Under the pieces are notes generated by a model. The model was not told the origin of the DNA, made no database searches, and was given only the letters and a program-made list of their open reading frames with translations. A stretch of 64,000 bases of DNA from Chthonomonadales bacterium (GTDB taxonomy: Bacteria; Armatimonadota; Chthonomonadetes; Chthonomonadales; CAJBBX01), in contig DAIDHP010000010.1 of assembly GCA_027459625.1 (NCBI GenBank), positions 1-64,000 on the forward strand. The letters are read 5' to 3'. Within the stretch, counting starts at the first letter, position 1. Every line of letters starts with the position of its first letter. The position numbers and the translations under genes are program-made. This document shows positions 43,887 to 52,496 of this stretch, in pieces.

Positions 43887-44927
43887 ATGACACTTCGTAA
43901 ACTGTTAATGAAAGGATCTATCATTGTTTTAGCCATCGCGCTCTCGATGAGTATGAAAAGCGCGAACGCTCAGGCGTTGAACGTGGCTGGATCAACCTTT
44001 GTGTATCCCATAATGAACAAATGGATACAGAGATATCATGAACTCCATCCCGGCGTATCCATAAATTACCAGGCAATCGGATCGGGAGCCGGCATTGCTC
44101 AATACAAATCCGGAACGGTGGATTTTGGCGCGAGTGACGTTCCGCTCACCAACAAGGAGTTGGGCACCATGCCTCGCCCCACACTCAATATCCTGGATGT
44201 GTCGGGCGCCATCGTGCTGTGCTATAACGTACGAGGAATTGGCCCCGGCCTTCATATTTCGGGACCGGTGATCGCGGATATCTATTTGGGCAAGATCACC
44301 AAATGGAACGATCCCGCAATCAAAAAATTGAACCCGTATCTCAATTTGCCTGATGAGCCAATCCGTGTGATGCACCGCTCCGACGCTTCCGGAACGTCTT
44401 ATATTTTCACAAGTTATCTCGCATCCGTAAGCAAGGCTTGGAAAGACGGTCCCGGAGTTGGAAAAAGCCCCAACTGGCCGGTGGGAATCGGTGCGCAGGG
44501 GAACCCCGGGGTTGCCGGGTTGATTCACCACGCCCAAGGTTCGTTCGGTTACATCGAATTGGCTTATGCTCTGCAAAATCATATGCCCGCCGCTGTCGTG
44601 GAGAATCGAAGCGGTAACTTCGTCGCCGCAAGCATTCAATCCACCGCGTTCGCAGTGAATAGCGCTGTAAGGAAGATGGAGAAGGATATTCGTGTGAGCA
44701 TCGTGAATGGACCCGGTGTGAACACCTATCCCATTTGCGGGTTCAGCTATCTCATCGTTCCGAAATACCCGACCAACGTTACGCATGGAAGGGCTATGTT
44801 GAATTTTCTAAAATGGACTATGACCGATGAGGCGCAGCGGATGGCGGCGGACCTGCTATACGCTCCTTTGCCTGAATCAATCCGGAAAATTAATTTGAGA
44901 GCCATTGACAGCATTAAGGTGCGTTAG
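43887..44927 (+). CDS. pstS: Phosphate ABC transporter substrate-binding protein PstS
   Basis: A signal peptide ends at SANA-QA and is followed by the PstS core: LNVAGSTFVYPIMNKW, AIGSGAGIAQYKSGTVDFGASDVPL and the phosphate-contacting RSDASGTSYIF. The length of 346 aa is normal. There is no lipobox, so it is a soluble periplasmic protein. AAGGAGACAAGGATA lies before the ATG. It delivers phosphate to the fused PstC-PstA permease encoded next. Confidence 0.95.
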   Translation: MTLRKLLMKGSIIVLAIALSMSMKSANAQALNVAGSTFVYPIMNKWIQRYHELHPGVSINYQAIGSGAGIAQYKSGTVDFGASDVPLTNKELGTMPRPTLNILDVSGAIVLCYNVRGIGPGLHISGPVIADIYLGKITKWNDPAIKKLNPYLNLPDEPIRVMHRSDASGTSYIFTSYLASVSKAWKDGPGVGKSPNWPVGIGAQGNPGVAGLIHHAQGSFGYIELAYALQNHMPAAVVENRSGNFVAASIQSTAFAVNSAVRKMEKDIRVSIVNGPGVNTYPICGFSYLIVPKYPTNVTHGRAMLNFLKWTMTDEAQRMAADLLYAPLPESIRKINLRAIDSIKVR

Positions 44928-44939
44928 CATGGATATGCA

Positions 44940-44967
44940 AGCTGGAGGGGGAAATCTTCCCTCCGGC
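44940..44967 (+). promoter_or_regulatory. Hairpin between pstS and the pstCA gene
   Basis: GCtGGAGGGgGAA and TTCcCTCCgGC pair around ATC. In many pst operons a hairpin here stabilises the abundant pstS message, and the position fits that role. The remaining intergenic sequence to 45182 shows no gene. Confidence 0.45.
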
Positions 44968-45182
44968 TCACCATTGTATTGGGGTATTATTAAAATGGAG
45001 AATAATGGCGTTTTTAATATAATGGCGATAAACGATGCTATATTGTGGAATTGCTCGCTTCCGTTTCATGGCAAATTGAGGACGAGTAACAATGCCGTTT
45101 TCATCGTGAATTTTACAATGAATTCGTCAAGCGCATTGGTTGACGAATGTTTCCGTTATCTCCAATAAGGATACAAGTCTCA

Positions 45183-47216
45183 GTGATTGAACAAAACAGT
45201 AATCAGAACCCAGTTACGCAAAATCTTCCAAAGCCGCTCAAAACCGCTGGATTCGCTGAATTCGGAGATTCTCTGTTTCGAGTGATCTCCACCCTTTTTG
45301 CATTGTCCTCTCTGTTTCTTATTGGATGGATAGGTGTCATCCTCTATCAGCAATCGGCTCTCACCCGTCATCTTTTTGGTTGGAGCATTCTGACAGGTCG
45401 GACTTGGGACACCCTTCATCATGTCATTGGCGCTTTGCCTTTTATTTACGGCACGTTTGTCAGTTCCACCATCGCTCTTATTCTGGCGGTACCGATCGGC
45501 ATATGCGCTGCGATATTTCTATCCGAGTTGGCACCTGCCTGGCTTGCAAGCCCTTTGTCGTTTCTAATTGAGTTGCTTGCGGCGATACCCAGTGTCATTT
45601 ACGGGCTATGGGGCGTTTTATTCCTTTGTCCGTGGTTAAACAACAACGTTTATCAATGGTTGAATAATAACTTCGGCAATATCCCTCTCTTCTCCAATTA
45701 TGGTGGTTATCCTTCCACAATGCTCGCTGCGGGAATCATCCTCGCCATCATGATTTTGCCTTTTATAACCTCCGTTTCCCGCGAAGTAATTCGCAGCGTC
45801 TCTCAGGCGCAGCGCGAAGCGGCGTTGGGGCTTGGAGCCACCCGCTGGGAGATGATCCGCAATGTCGTTTTGAAAGCCGCAAAATCTGGGATCACCGGTG
45901 CGGTGATACTTGCATTGGGAAGGGCCATAGGGGAAACCATGGCGGTGGTGATGGTGATTGGAAACAACACCATGATGTCCGCCTCCCTGTTGCAGCCCGG
46001 ATATACGATGCCGGCTTTGCTCGCCAACGAGTTCAATGAGGCGTGGACGAGCAAACTGCACACCTCCGCCCTCCTTGAGATTGCATTCATTCTGTTTGTC
46101 ATCACCTTCATCATAAACGCTTTGGCGAGAATTCTCATTCTCCTTACTTCTCGAAACTCGAATTACGCATCCGCGGAGCCCGGGAAAGCTGCGGCGATGG
46201 ATACTCTGCGCGATATCCTTGCCAAATTCGGGAGATGGCTCATGATCGTTGTCATCATCGGATTTGTCGCTTGGCAAATCATTGGGGATTTGCGATCGGA
46301 ATCGTTCAGGGGGTTGCTTCATCCAACAGAAATCATCGTTTACCTCTATCTCGCCACCCGATTTGTCACGCGCATCACAAGGGGCACTGGGAATTGGAAG
46401 AGATGGCGTAAGATTAACAACGGTTTCGTGCAGATATTACTGGGATTGTGCACTTTTCTGGCTTGTTTTATTCTCGCAATCTTACTATATGTCGTGGCGG
46501 TTCAGGGAATACAATACCTTCATCCCTCCATCTTCATCCATGACGAATTGGACGGAGGAATGAGCAATGGGATCATCGGGACTTTGGTTTTGGTGGGTAT
46601 CGCTTCCGCAATCGGAATTCCGCTTGGATTAATTGGCGGGATATATCTTTCGGAATACGGTGCGGGGCGATTTGGTAATGTGTTACGTTTCTCGGCTGAT
46701 GTGTTGAATGGAATCCCTTCGGTGGTGATAGGAATGTTCGTGTATGCAGCGGTGGTCCTTAAAACCAATCATTTCTCCGCAATGGCTGGAGGATTGGCGC
46801 TTGGGATCATGATGATCCCGACAATTGTGCGCACGACTGAGGAGATATTGCGACTAACTCCGTATTCACTAAGGGAGGGGTCCTTGGGGTTAGGTGCGAC
46901 CAAGTTTCGCACGATAAGAAGCATTATCGTTCCCGCCGCCAAAGGCGGCATTGTAACCGGCGTCATGCTCGCTCTCGCCAGAGTGATCGGGGAGACGGCG
47001 CCCTTGCTGTTCACAGCGTTTGGAAACGAGATGGTTACCTACAAGCTGAATTCGCAGATATCCTCGCTGACCATGCTTATTTATCGATTCGCCATGGATT
47101 CCGACGTCACGAAGAATGGAATGGCTTGGACGGGATCGCTCATATTAATTACCATAGTGCTTGTTATAAGTTTGCTGGCGCGATTGTTTTCACGTTCGCG
47201 TTATTCGATGCACTGA
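45183..47216 (+). CDS. pstCA: PstC-PstA fused phosphate ABC permease
   Basis: One reading frame encodes both permease subunits. The PstC half (to about residue 320) has ATP-binding-partner loop REAALGLGATRWEMIRNVVL; after a linker with two extra hydrophobic segments, the PstA half (from about 405) has REGSLGLGATKFRTIRSIIV. Each half carries about six transmembrane helices and a GETM/GETA motif. The product imports phosphate with PstS and PstB. ORF start 45147 has no ribosome-binding site; I prefer GTG 45183 behind AAGGA (677 aa). No stop or frameshift separates the halves. Confidence 0.92.
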   Translation: MIEQNSNQNPVTQNLPKPLKTAGFAEFGDSLFRVISTLFALSSLFLIGWIGVILYQQSALTRHLFGWSILTGRTWDTLHHVIGALPFIYGTFVSSTIALILAVPIGICAAIFLSELAPAWLASPLSFLIELLAAIPSVIYGLWGVLFLCPWLNNNVYQWLNNNFGNIPLFSNYGGYPSTMLAAGIILAIMILPFITSVSREVIRSVSQAQREAALGLGATRWEMIRNVVLKAAKSGITGAVILALGRAIGETMAVVMVIGNNTMMSASLLQPGYTMPALLANEFNEAWTSKLHTSALLEIAFILFVITFIINALARILILLTSRNSNYASAEPGKAAAMDTLRDILAKFGRWLMIVVIIGFVAWQIIGDLRSESFRGLLHPTEIIVYLYLATRFVTRITRGTGNWKRWRKINNGFVQILLGLCTFLACFILAILLYVVAVQGIQYLHPSIFIHDELDGGMSNGIIGTLVLVGIASAIGIPLGLIGGIYLSEYGAGRFGNVLRFSADVLNGIPSVVIGMFVYAAVVLKTNHFSAMAGGLALGIMMIPTIVRTTEEILRLTPYSLREGSLGLGATKFRTIRSIIVPAAKGGIVTGVMLALARVIGETAPLLFTAFGNEMVTYKLNSQISSLTMLIYRFAMDSDVTKNGMAWTGSLILITIVLVISLLARLFSRSRYSMH

Positions 47217-47239
47217 CGGGTGAGAAAAAGGAGAATGCA

Positions 47240-47563
47240 ATGATTTCGAGAAAATGGTTTGGTTTGATAGCGGTTTTGGGAGCGTTCGCTCTGGCTGGAT
47301 GCAGTTCCGGAAACGGCGGACAGGGGAACGGCCCCGCGCCGACCACCGACACGGTCAAAATGATTCAGGAGAAGATTAACGCTGATCCCAAGCTTCAAGG
47401 AGCGAAAATCAAGGTGTCCGTAACAAATGGCATGCTCAATTTCGATGGAACCGTGAAGAGTGTCGATCAGAAGCAGCAAGCGGAAAACGATGCGATGAAC
47501 ATCCAGTCACAGCAAAAAATGGCAATGGGCGTGAATGATAATTTATTGGTCGAAGGAAAGTAG
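47240..47563 (+). CDS. BON-domain lipoprotein in the pst operon
   Basis: A lipoprotein signal ends in LAGC (Cys21), and a single BON-like domain follows (MIQEKINADPKLQGAKIKVSVTNG in pieces: IQEKINADPKLQGAKIKVS, GMLNFDGTVKSVDQKQQAEN). BON domains bind membranes or carbohydrate and occur in envelope-integrity proteins. The long ORF begins at 47126 inside pstCA, but AAGGAG lies 6 nt before the ATG at 47240 (107 aa). Its place between the permease and pstB points to a role in the phosphate-starved envelope, with no known function. Confidence 0.85.
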   Translation: MISRKWFGLIAVLGAFALAGCSSGNGGQGNGPAPTTDTVKMIQEKINADPKLQGAKIKVSVTNGMLNFDGTVKSVDQKQQAENDAMNIQSQQKMAMGVNDNLLVEGK

Positions 47564-47584
47564 AAACACATCGAGGGTAAAAGT

Positions 47585-48406
47585 TTGGACGCAATCATAG
47601 ATACACCTCCCGCCAAGACGGCATGCGAGAAAAGCATGAGTGAACAGGGACAGACAATACGGCTTGCGACTCGAAATCTCAATTTTTTCTACGGTCGCAC
47701 GCAAGCGTTGTTCAACATTAATATAAACATCCCGGAAAAAAGCGTCACGGCGCTCATAGGCCCTTCGGGGTGCGGGAAATCGACGTTCCTCCGGTGTTTC
47801 AATCGGATGAATGACGAAATCCCGGGAACCCGCCTTCAAGGCACGGTGCTGTTTGACAATCAGGATTTATACGTTCGGGGAATTAGCCTGGTTGACCTGC
47901 GCAAACGCATCGGCATGGTGTTTCAACGCGCCAATCCTTTCGCGATGTCCATTTTCGATAACGTGGCTTACGGACCACGCATCCACGGGGAGAATAACCG
48001 GTATAAGATTCAGGAGATCGTCGAGCGAAGTCTTGTTCGAGCGGCGCTGTGGGATGAGGTGAAGGATAATCTAAAAAAATCCGCGTTGGATCTGTCAGGC
48101 GGGCAACAACAGAGGCTGTGTATTGCAAGAGTGCTTGCGGTGGAACCCGAAGTGATCTTGATGGACGAGCCATGCTCCGCGTTGGATCCAAACTCCACTT
48201 TTTGCATCGAGGAATTGATGCAGGATCTTAAAAAAACCTATTCCATTGTAATCGTGACGCATAACATGCAGCAAGCCGCGCGCGTTTCGGATAATACGGG
48301 GTTTTTCCTTAAAGGGGAATTAATCGAAATAGACAAAACCGAAAAAATATTCCAAGGGCCGGAGGATCAGCGAACCGAAGATTATATCCGAGGGCGGTTT
48401 GGTTGA
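47585..48406 (+). CDS. pstB: Phosphate ABC transporter ATP-binding protein PstB
   Basis: Walker [10 protein letters not shown], signature [18 protein letters not shown], Walker [14 protein letters not shown] and the switch histidine in [13 protein letters not shown] are all present, and [22 protein letters not shown] is specific for PstB. The start is a TTG behind GAGGG; an ATG 17 codons in is an alternative. It lies 22 bp after the BON lipoprotein gene. It energises the fused permease. The phoU gene that often follows pstB is absent. Confidence 0.95.
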   Translation: MDAIIDTPPAKTACEKSMSEQGQTIRLATRNLNFFYGRTQALFNININIPEKSVTALIGPSGCGKSTFLRCFNRMNDEIPGTRLQGTVLFDNQDLYVRGISLVDLRKRIGMVFQRANPFAMSIFDNVAYGPRIHGENNRYKIQEIVERSLVRAALWDEVKDNLKKSALDLSGGQQQRLCIARVLAVEPEVILMDEPCSALDPNSTFCIEELMQDLKKTYSIVIVTHNMQQAARVSDNTGFFLKGELIEIDKTEKIFQGPEDQRTEDYIRGRFG

Positions 48407-48559
48407 TATATGAATGCGCATGTGAAGGTTGGAAAGCTTGGTCGATTGTATTTCAATGAGCGAAAGCTGCGTTGTACTAGCGAATTTACTCTCACTGAGA
48501 GATACACCGCCTTCCTATCGCGGTTATTCCGTTCGAAAATGGAGGCATGAGGCGAAAAC

Positions 48560-49243
48560 GTGAAGGTTTTAGTTGTTGATGATGAGATTCCCATATTGGA
48601 TGCGGTTGCGTATAATTTGCGCAAGGAGGGGTTCCAACCCTTGACAGCTGAAGATGCGGAGCAGTGCATGCGATTGGCAAAATCCGAAAAGCCGGAGCTA
48701 ATCATTCTGGATGTAATGCTTCCATCCGCCAGCGGCTTCGACATCTGCAAACGCATACGCTCGGAAAGTCACACCCCCATCATTATGCTCACCGCGCGAG
48801 CGGACGAAACGGACAGGGTGGTGGGTTTGGAGCTTGGCGCCGACGATTACGTCACGAAACCATTCAGCATGAGGGAATTGATGGCGCGGGTGAAGACGGT
48901 TCTCCGTCGGAGCAATGCTATCACTGGAAATATCGAAGAGGTGATTGATATCGGGGGAATCCATATCGATTCCAATCGATACGAAGTCAGCGTGAATGGA
49001 AATCCCGTAAGCCTTTCCCCGAAGGAGTTTGACCTTTTGAAGTTCCTTGCCCGTCATCCCGGTCAGGTTTTCACCCGTCAATCCTTGCTTGACAGCGTAT
49101 GGGGGCCTGCTGCGTTCGTGGAGGATAGAACCGTGGATGTGCATATACGATGGCTGCGGGAGAAAATTGAAGCGGATCCCTCGCAACCCCGGCATCTGAT
49201 GACGGTTCGAGGCATAGGATACAAGTTTTGCGACGAGATGTGA
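48560..49243 (+). CDS. phoB: PhoB/PhoP-type response regulator
   Basis: A receiver domain with acidic pocket VVDDE, phosphoacceptor Asp in LIILDVMLP and the switch lysine in YVTKPFS is followed by an OmpR-type winged helix (SLSPKEFDLLKFLARHPGQVFTR split as LSPKEFDLLKFLARHPG, VDVHIRWLREKIE). Its location between pstB and a PhoR-like kinase identifies it as the phosphate regulator, presumably binding the four-repeat box upstream of the porin. The start is a GTG at 48560. Confidence 0.9.
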   Translation: MKVLVVDDEIPILDAVAYNLRKEGFQPLTAEDAEQCMRLAKSEKPELIILDVMLPSASGFDICKRIRSESHTPIIMLTARADETDRVVGLELGADDYVTKPFSMRELMARVKTVLRRSNAITGNIEEVIDIGGIHIDSNRYEVSVNGNPVSLSPKEFDLLKFLARHPGQVFTRQSLLDSVWGPAAFVEDRTVDVHIRWLREKIEADPSQPRHLMTVRGIGYKFCDEM

Positions 49244-49392
49244 GTGAATAACAAAAAGGATATCTTTCCGTGAACATCCTCTTGTCACACGGGATGCACA
49301 AGGTATTCGTTCCCGATGTCGTCTTCGAAGGTATCTTTTGAATGGAACCTCGCCATCCCTTTACCGCAATTGGATTCACTAGGATTTGAGAA

Positions 49393-50505
49393 TTGCTAAT
49401 CAGAAATCATTTAAACCACGTCTCATCGAACGAAACTCAAGCGGAAGCCACCGATACGGTTCGTTATGAATACCAAGCTCTTTTGGATTTAAGCGATTCC
49501 GGCATTATGGTCCTTGATCGCGATGGTGTGATAATACGCGCCAACGCACTTGCCGGCAAACTATTGGGAGTTTCCACCAATACGCCTGTAGGACACACTC
49601 TTTTGGAGGTGACTCTGTCTCAATCCCTTCATAAGATTGCGCTCGCCTCCCGCGAGGAGAGCAGTACATTGTTCCTGGAGACCCGAATCCCGGAACCCGA
49701 TGGCAAGGTGCTTGCTGTGAAAATCTCCCCCATCCCGATCGATTCCGTGCCTTCGGACATGCTCTTAATCGTGGCGCGCAATGTAACCGACCTAAGAAGA
49801 CTGGAAACCATTCGAAGGGATTTTGTTGCGAACGTATCGCACGAACTTCGTACTCCTCTCGCCTCCATTCGGGCGATGGCGGAGACATTACAGCAGGGCG
49901 CGTTGGAGGATACTCAGGTGGCGTCCAAGTTTCTTGACACCATCATCAACGAATCTCAGCGTCTTGCTCGAATTTCGGAAGACTTGCTGATTCTATCTCA
50001 AGCGGAATCCCGCGCCCCGACGAAGGAACCTTTCGATATGGCTAAACTTTTGCGCAAGGTCGTGCAAAGGTTTCAACCGCAAGCCGATCGGTCAGGCATC
50101 AATCTGTCTTTGGATTGTCCGGCTCCCTTGCAAGCCTTCGGTAGTCAGGATCAGATCGAACAGGTAATTGTCAATCTTATTGATAACGCTCTGAAGTACA
50201 CGAGCGAGGGGGGGGAGGTGCAGGTGTCAGGCGGGATGCAGGAGGATGGAATTAATGTTTGCGTTCGCGATACCGGCATCGGAATCATGAGTAAGGACCT
50301 TCCCAGGCTTTTTGAGCGTTTTTATCGGGTGGACAAGGCGCGTTCTCGCAGTTCGGGCGGCACTGGGCTTGGTCTGTCCATCGTGAAGCACATCGTCGAA
50401 GCGCATGGAGGCAAGGTGACAGTGGACAGCGAATACAACCACGGATCCATATTCTCCTTCACGCTTCCCAACGAAAGAGACAAAAGTGCAAACAAGGAGG
50501 GATAG
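49393..50505 (+). CDS. phoR: PhoR-type PAS sensor histidine kinase lacking membrane helices
   Basis: The order is PAS domain (about residues 25-135), HisKA with phosphoacceptor His150 in VANVSHELRTPLASI, then HATPase with NLIDNALKYTSEGG, DTGIGI and GGTGLGLSIV. Typical PhoR kinases begin with one or two transmembrane segments, and none is visible here. A stop codon lies just before the TTG start, so the protein seems genuinely soluble unless a frameshift hides a longer form in 49244-49392. It would phosphorylate the adjacent PhoB-type regulator. Confidence 0.88.
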   Translation: MLIRNHLNHVSSNETQAEATDTVRYEYQALLDLSDSGIMVLDRDGVIIRANALAGKLLGVSTNTPVGHTLLEVTLSQSLHKIALASREESSTLFLETRIPEPDGKVLAVKISPIPIDSVPSDMLLIVARNVTDLRRLETIRRDFVANVSHELRTPLASIRAMAETLQQGALEDTQVASKFLDTIINESQRLARISEDLLILSQAESRAPTKEPFDMAKLLRKVVQRFQPQADRSGINLSLDCPAPLQAFGSQDQIEQVIVNLIDNALKYTSEGGEVQVSGGMQEDGINVCVRDTGIGIMSKDLPRLFERFYRVDKARSRSSGGTGLGLSIVKHIVEAHGGKVTVDSEYNHGSIFSFTLPNERDKSANKEG

Positions 50506-50555
50506 GAGCTATCTATCCTATCCTGTGGTTTCATCATCCTGGCGCTCCTGTTCGC

Positions 50556-52190
50556 TCACGGTCTCATGTTTTTGAGCATCTCCGTCCTTATGATGCTTGG
50601 CTGCGCGCTGCCGTATATCTGTATTCTCTGCGGCAAGGAGCTATCCTCGAAAATCGTGCCCAGTCGGTTCTTTAGGACGGATCGTAAATCCATCATCTCG
50701 TGATATCCTACCGCTCTGCAAATTAGCCTCCCGGGTTCGCGTGCGCTTATCTGCACGCAATGAGTCGCCATGTATTCGCTCACCTCCAACTCATTACGCA
50801 GCATCCTAATCGCACCTATTGTATCGATGCATCTGAGATGAAGGAGGATATCCATTTTCATGAGCGTTATGCTCGTGAAACGTCTATAGTGGCGAAGCAA
50901 GTCCATGTGAGGGTCCGTGTAATATTCCATCTCCCTCATCCACTCTTCGCAATACGCCCCCCATCCCTCCTCGAAGAGCACGCTTCTGGCGAAGTGAGCG
51001 CGGAAACGATTTATGTGATTTTGCGAACGGGAAATCTGCGTATGAATGCCAGGATAGACGCGGTTTATGATATTCAGCGTCACATCATAACGAGTTAGCG
51101 CGTAATCCGCTCCGCCCGTCGGATTGGAATGGTACGGGGATATCCATAGATTTCCCAGCTTCACGTATTCGAACGGCGGAGAGTTAATGTAGCGCACCGC
51201 ATTGCATAGTCCTGCGGCGTAAGGTGGCATTGGCTCCACGTCAATCCATTCCGGGAAATCCTCCGATAACTTGCGAAGTTGAATAAATTTCCTTGCGCGA
51301 TCCAACTCCTCTCGGTATACTCCTGTTAGCTGTTCATAGGGGATAGTTTGATCGCGCATTTTGTGTATATGTTGAAGCCAGTTGTTCGTTCCGTCTATCA
51401 GGCGCGATGAGGCTTCAAGCTCATGGATCTCCTCTAATAACCATTCTTCCGCTTTATCCAGTAAAGTGTCGCCCGTATCGTCCAACATAAGCCCAACGCG
51501 AAGTTGAAAGTTATACCACTCCTCGCCCATGGAGGCGTCTTCGCGTGCATGGGGAGAGAGTTCGTCATGAATGAACTTAGCGTAATCCTCCAGCGCCGTA
51601 AGACTGTGTTCCACCTCGTTACGGATCGCCTGCTGAAGATCGTCGTCCTCCAACTGCGAGCACCATGTAGGAATCGCCTCCTTCATGAAATCCTCCGCCC
51701 CAGCAATGCACTCAAAAGCGTGGTCAAGGTGGATGCGAAGTGGGCTTACCAATGTCGCTTTCGCTTCGGAGAGAAGTCGAGGTATTTCCTGAAGGCGATG
51801 ATACAGGTGGAACGCCCGCTCATCCGGAGACTGATAATCCCGTGATAGAAGCAGATAAAGTCCCTCCATTGCGAATTGCACTGGATAGCCCGGATCTTTT
51901 TCGTAGACCAATCCCTGCTCGAAAAGGGCGATACGAATCTGCGCCTCCGCACGCGCCAAACGATAATCGAACCGCATTTCCCGTGATAGCCCTACCAAGG
52001 ATATTCTGTCAAGTTCATGCAGAAAACCCCTTGATTTTTCCATATGCTCTCGCAATGCATGGGGATGAATATGTGGCATTTCCGAATCGTATTCATGCAC
52101 CCCCATCGATGTGGCGAAAATGGGATGAGCGGCGTACAAATAAGACAGATATGACATCAAGGCTTCTTCGAAATGCAATTTTGAATCCAT
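50556..52190 (-). CDS. DUF885-family protein with altered metal motif
   Basis: The all-helical sequence has DUF885 landmarks: GVHEYDSEMP at the N-terminus, VLFEEGWGAYCEEWM, and a late REPGRLICRAVGYHEM. Family members are putative zinc peptidase-like proteins with a HE-x-x-PGHH motif. Here the corresponding region reads INRVYPGIHTQ, lacking the first His-Glu, so catalysis in the usual way is doubtful. The ORF opens at 52211, but AAGGGG before the ATG at 52190 (MDSKLHFEE) is a better start. It is convergent with phoR. Confidence 0.75.
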   Translation of the reverse strand: MDSKLHFEEALMSYLSYLYAAHPIFATSMGVHEYDSEMPHIHPHALREHMEKSRGFLHELDRISLVGLSREMRFDYRLARAEAQIRIALFEQGLVYEKDPGYPVQFAMEGLYLLLSRDYQSPDERAFHLYHRLQEIPRLLSEAKATLVSPLRIHLDHAFECIAGAEDFMKEAIPTWCSQLEDDDLQQAIRNEVEHSLTALEDYAKFIHDELSPHAREDASMGEEWYNFQLRVGLMLDDTGDTLLDKAEEWLLEEIHELEASSRLIDGTNNWLQHIHKMRDQTIPYEQLTGVYREELDRARKFIQLRKLSEDFPEWIDVEPMPPYAAGLCNAVRYINSPPFEYVKLGNLWISPYHSNPTGGADYALTRYDVTLNIINRVYPGIHTQISRSQNHINRFRAHFARSVLFEEGWGAYCEEWMREMEYYTDPHMDLLRHYRRFTSITLMKMDILLHLRCIDTIGAIRMLRNELEVSEYMATHCVQISAREPGRLICRAVGYHEMMDLRSVLKNRLGTIFEDSSLPQRIQIYGSAQPSIIRTEMLKNMRP

Positions 52191-52496
52191 GCGAGAATTC
52201 CCCTTCGACATCCTGATAGATCATTTTGGTTCTAAACAACCTATTGAAGTATAAGCGCCCGTGGATGCGTAATGATTTTACCTATGGATAACATTCTACC
52301 TCTGAGGATGTTTTTTATCCGATTATCGGGAAAACAATGCTAAAAATACAGGAACCGGGGAGATGAATGTTCCGTATTAATGAATAGATTATTGAGTATG
52401 ATATACTAAAGAGAAGTGATATAATGATTATAGATAATTTTCCGATTTACTCTTATCCGACGCTAATGATCAAGTCCTTGTAGGACGGAGGGAATT

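Noticed and set aside
44905-45168. 87-codon plus-strand ORF between pstS and pstCA
   Set aside because: It overlaps the pstS end, contains the intercistronic hairpin and has no family resemblance or proper initiation site.
52212-52496. CIRCE or HspR/HAIR operator upstream of clpB
   Set aside because: Neither TTAGCACTC/GAGTGCTAA nor CTTGAGT/ACTCAAG pairs are present; only A/T-rich promoter-like sequence is seen.
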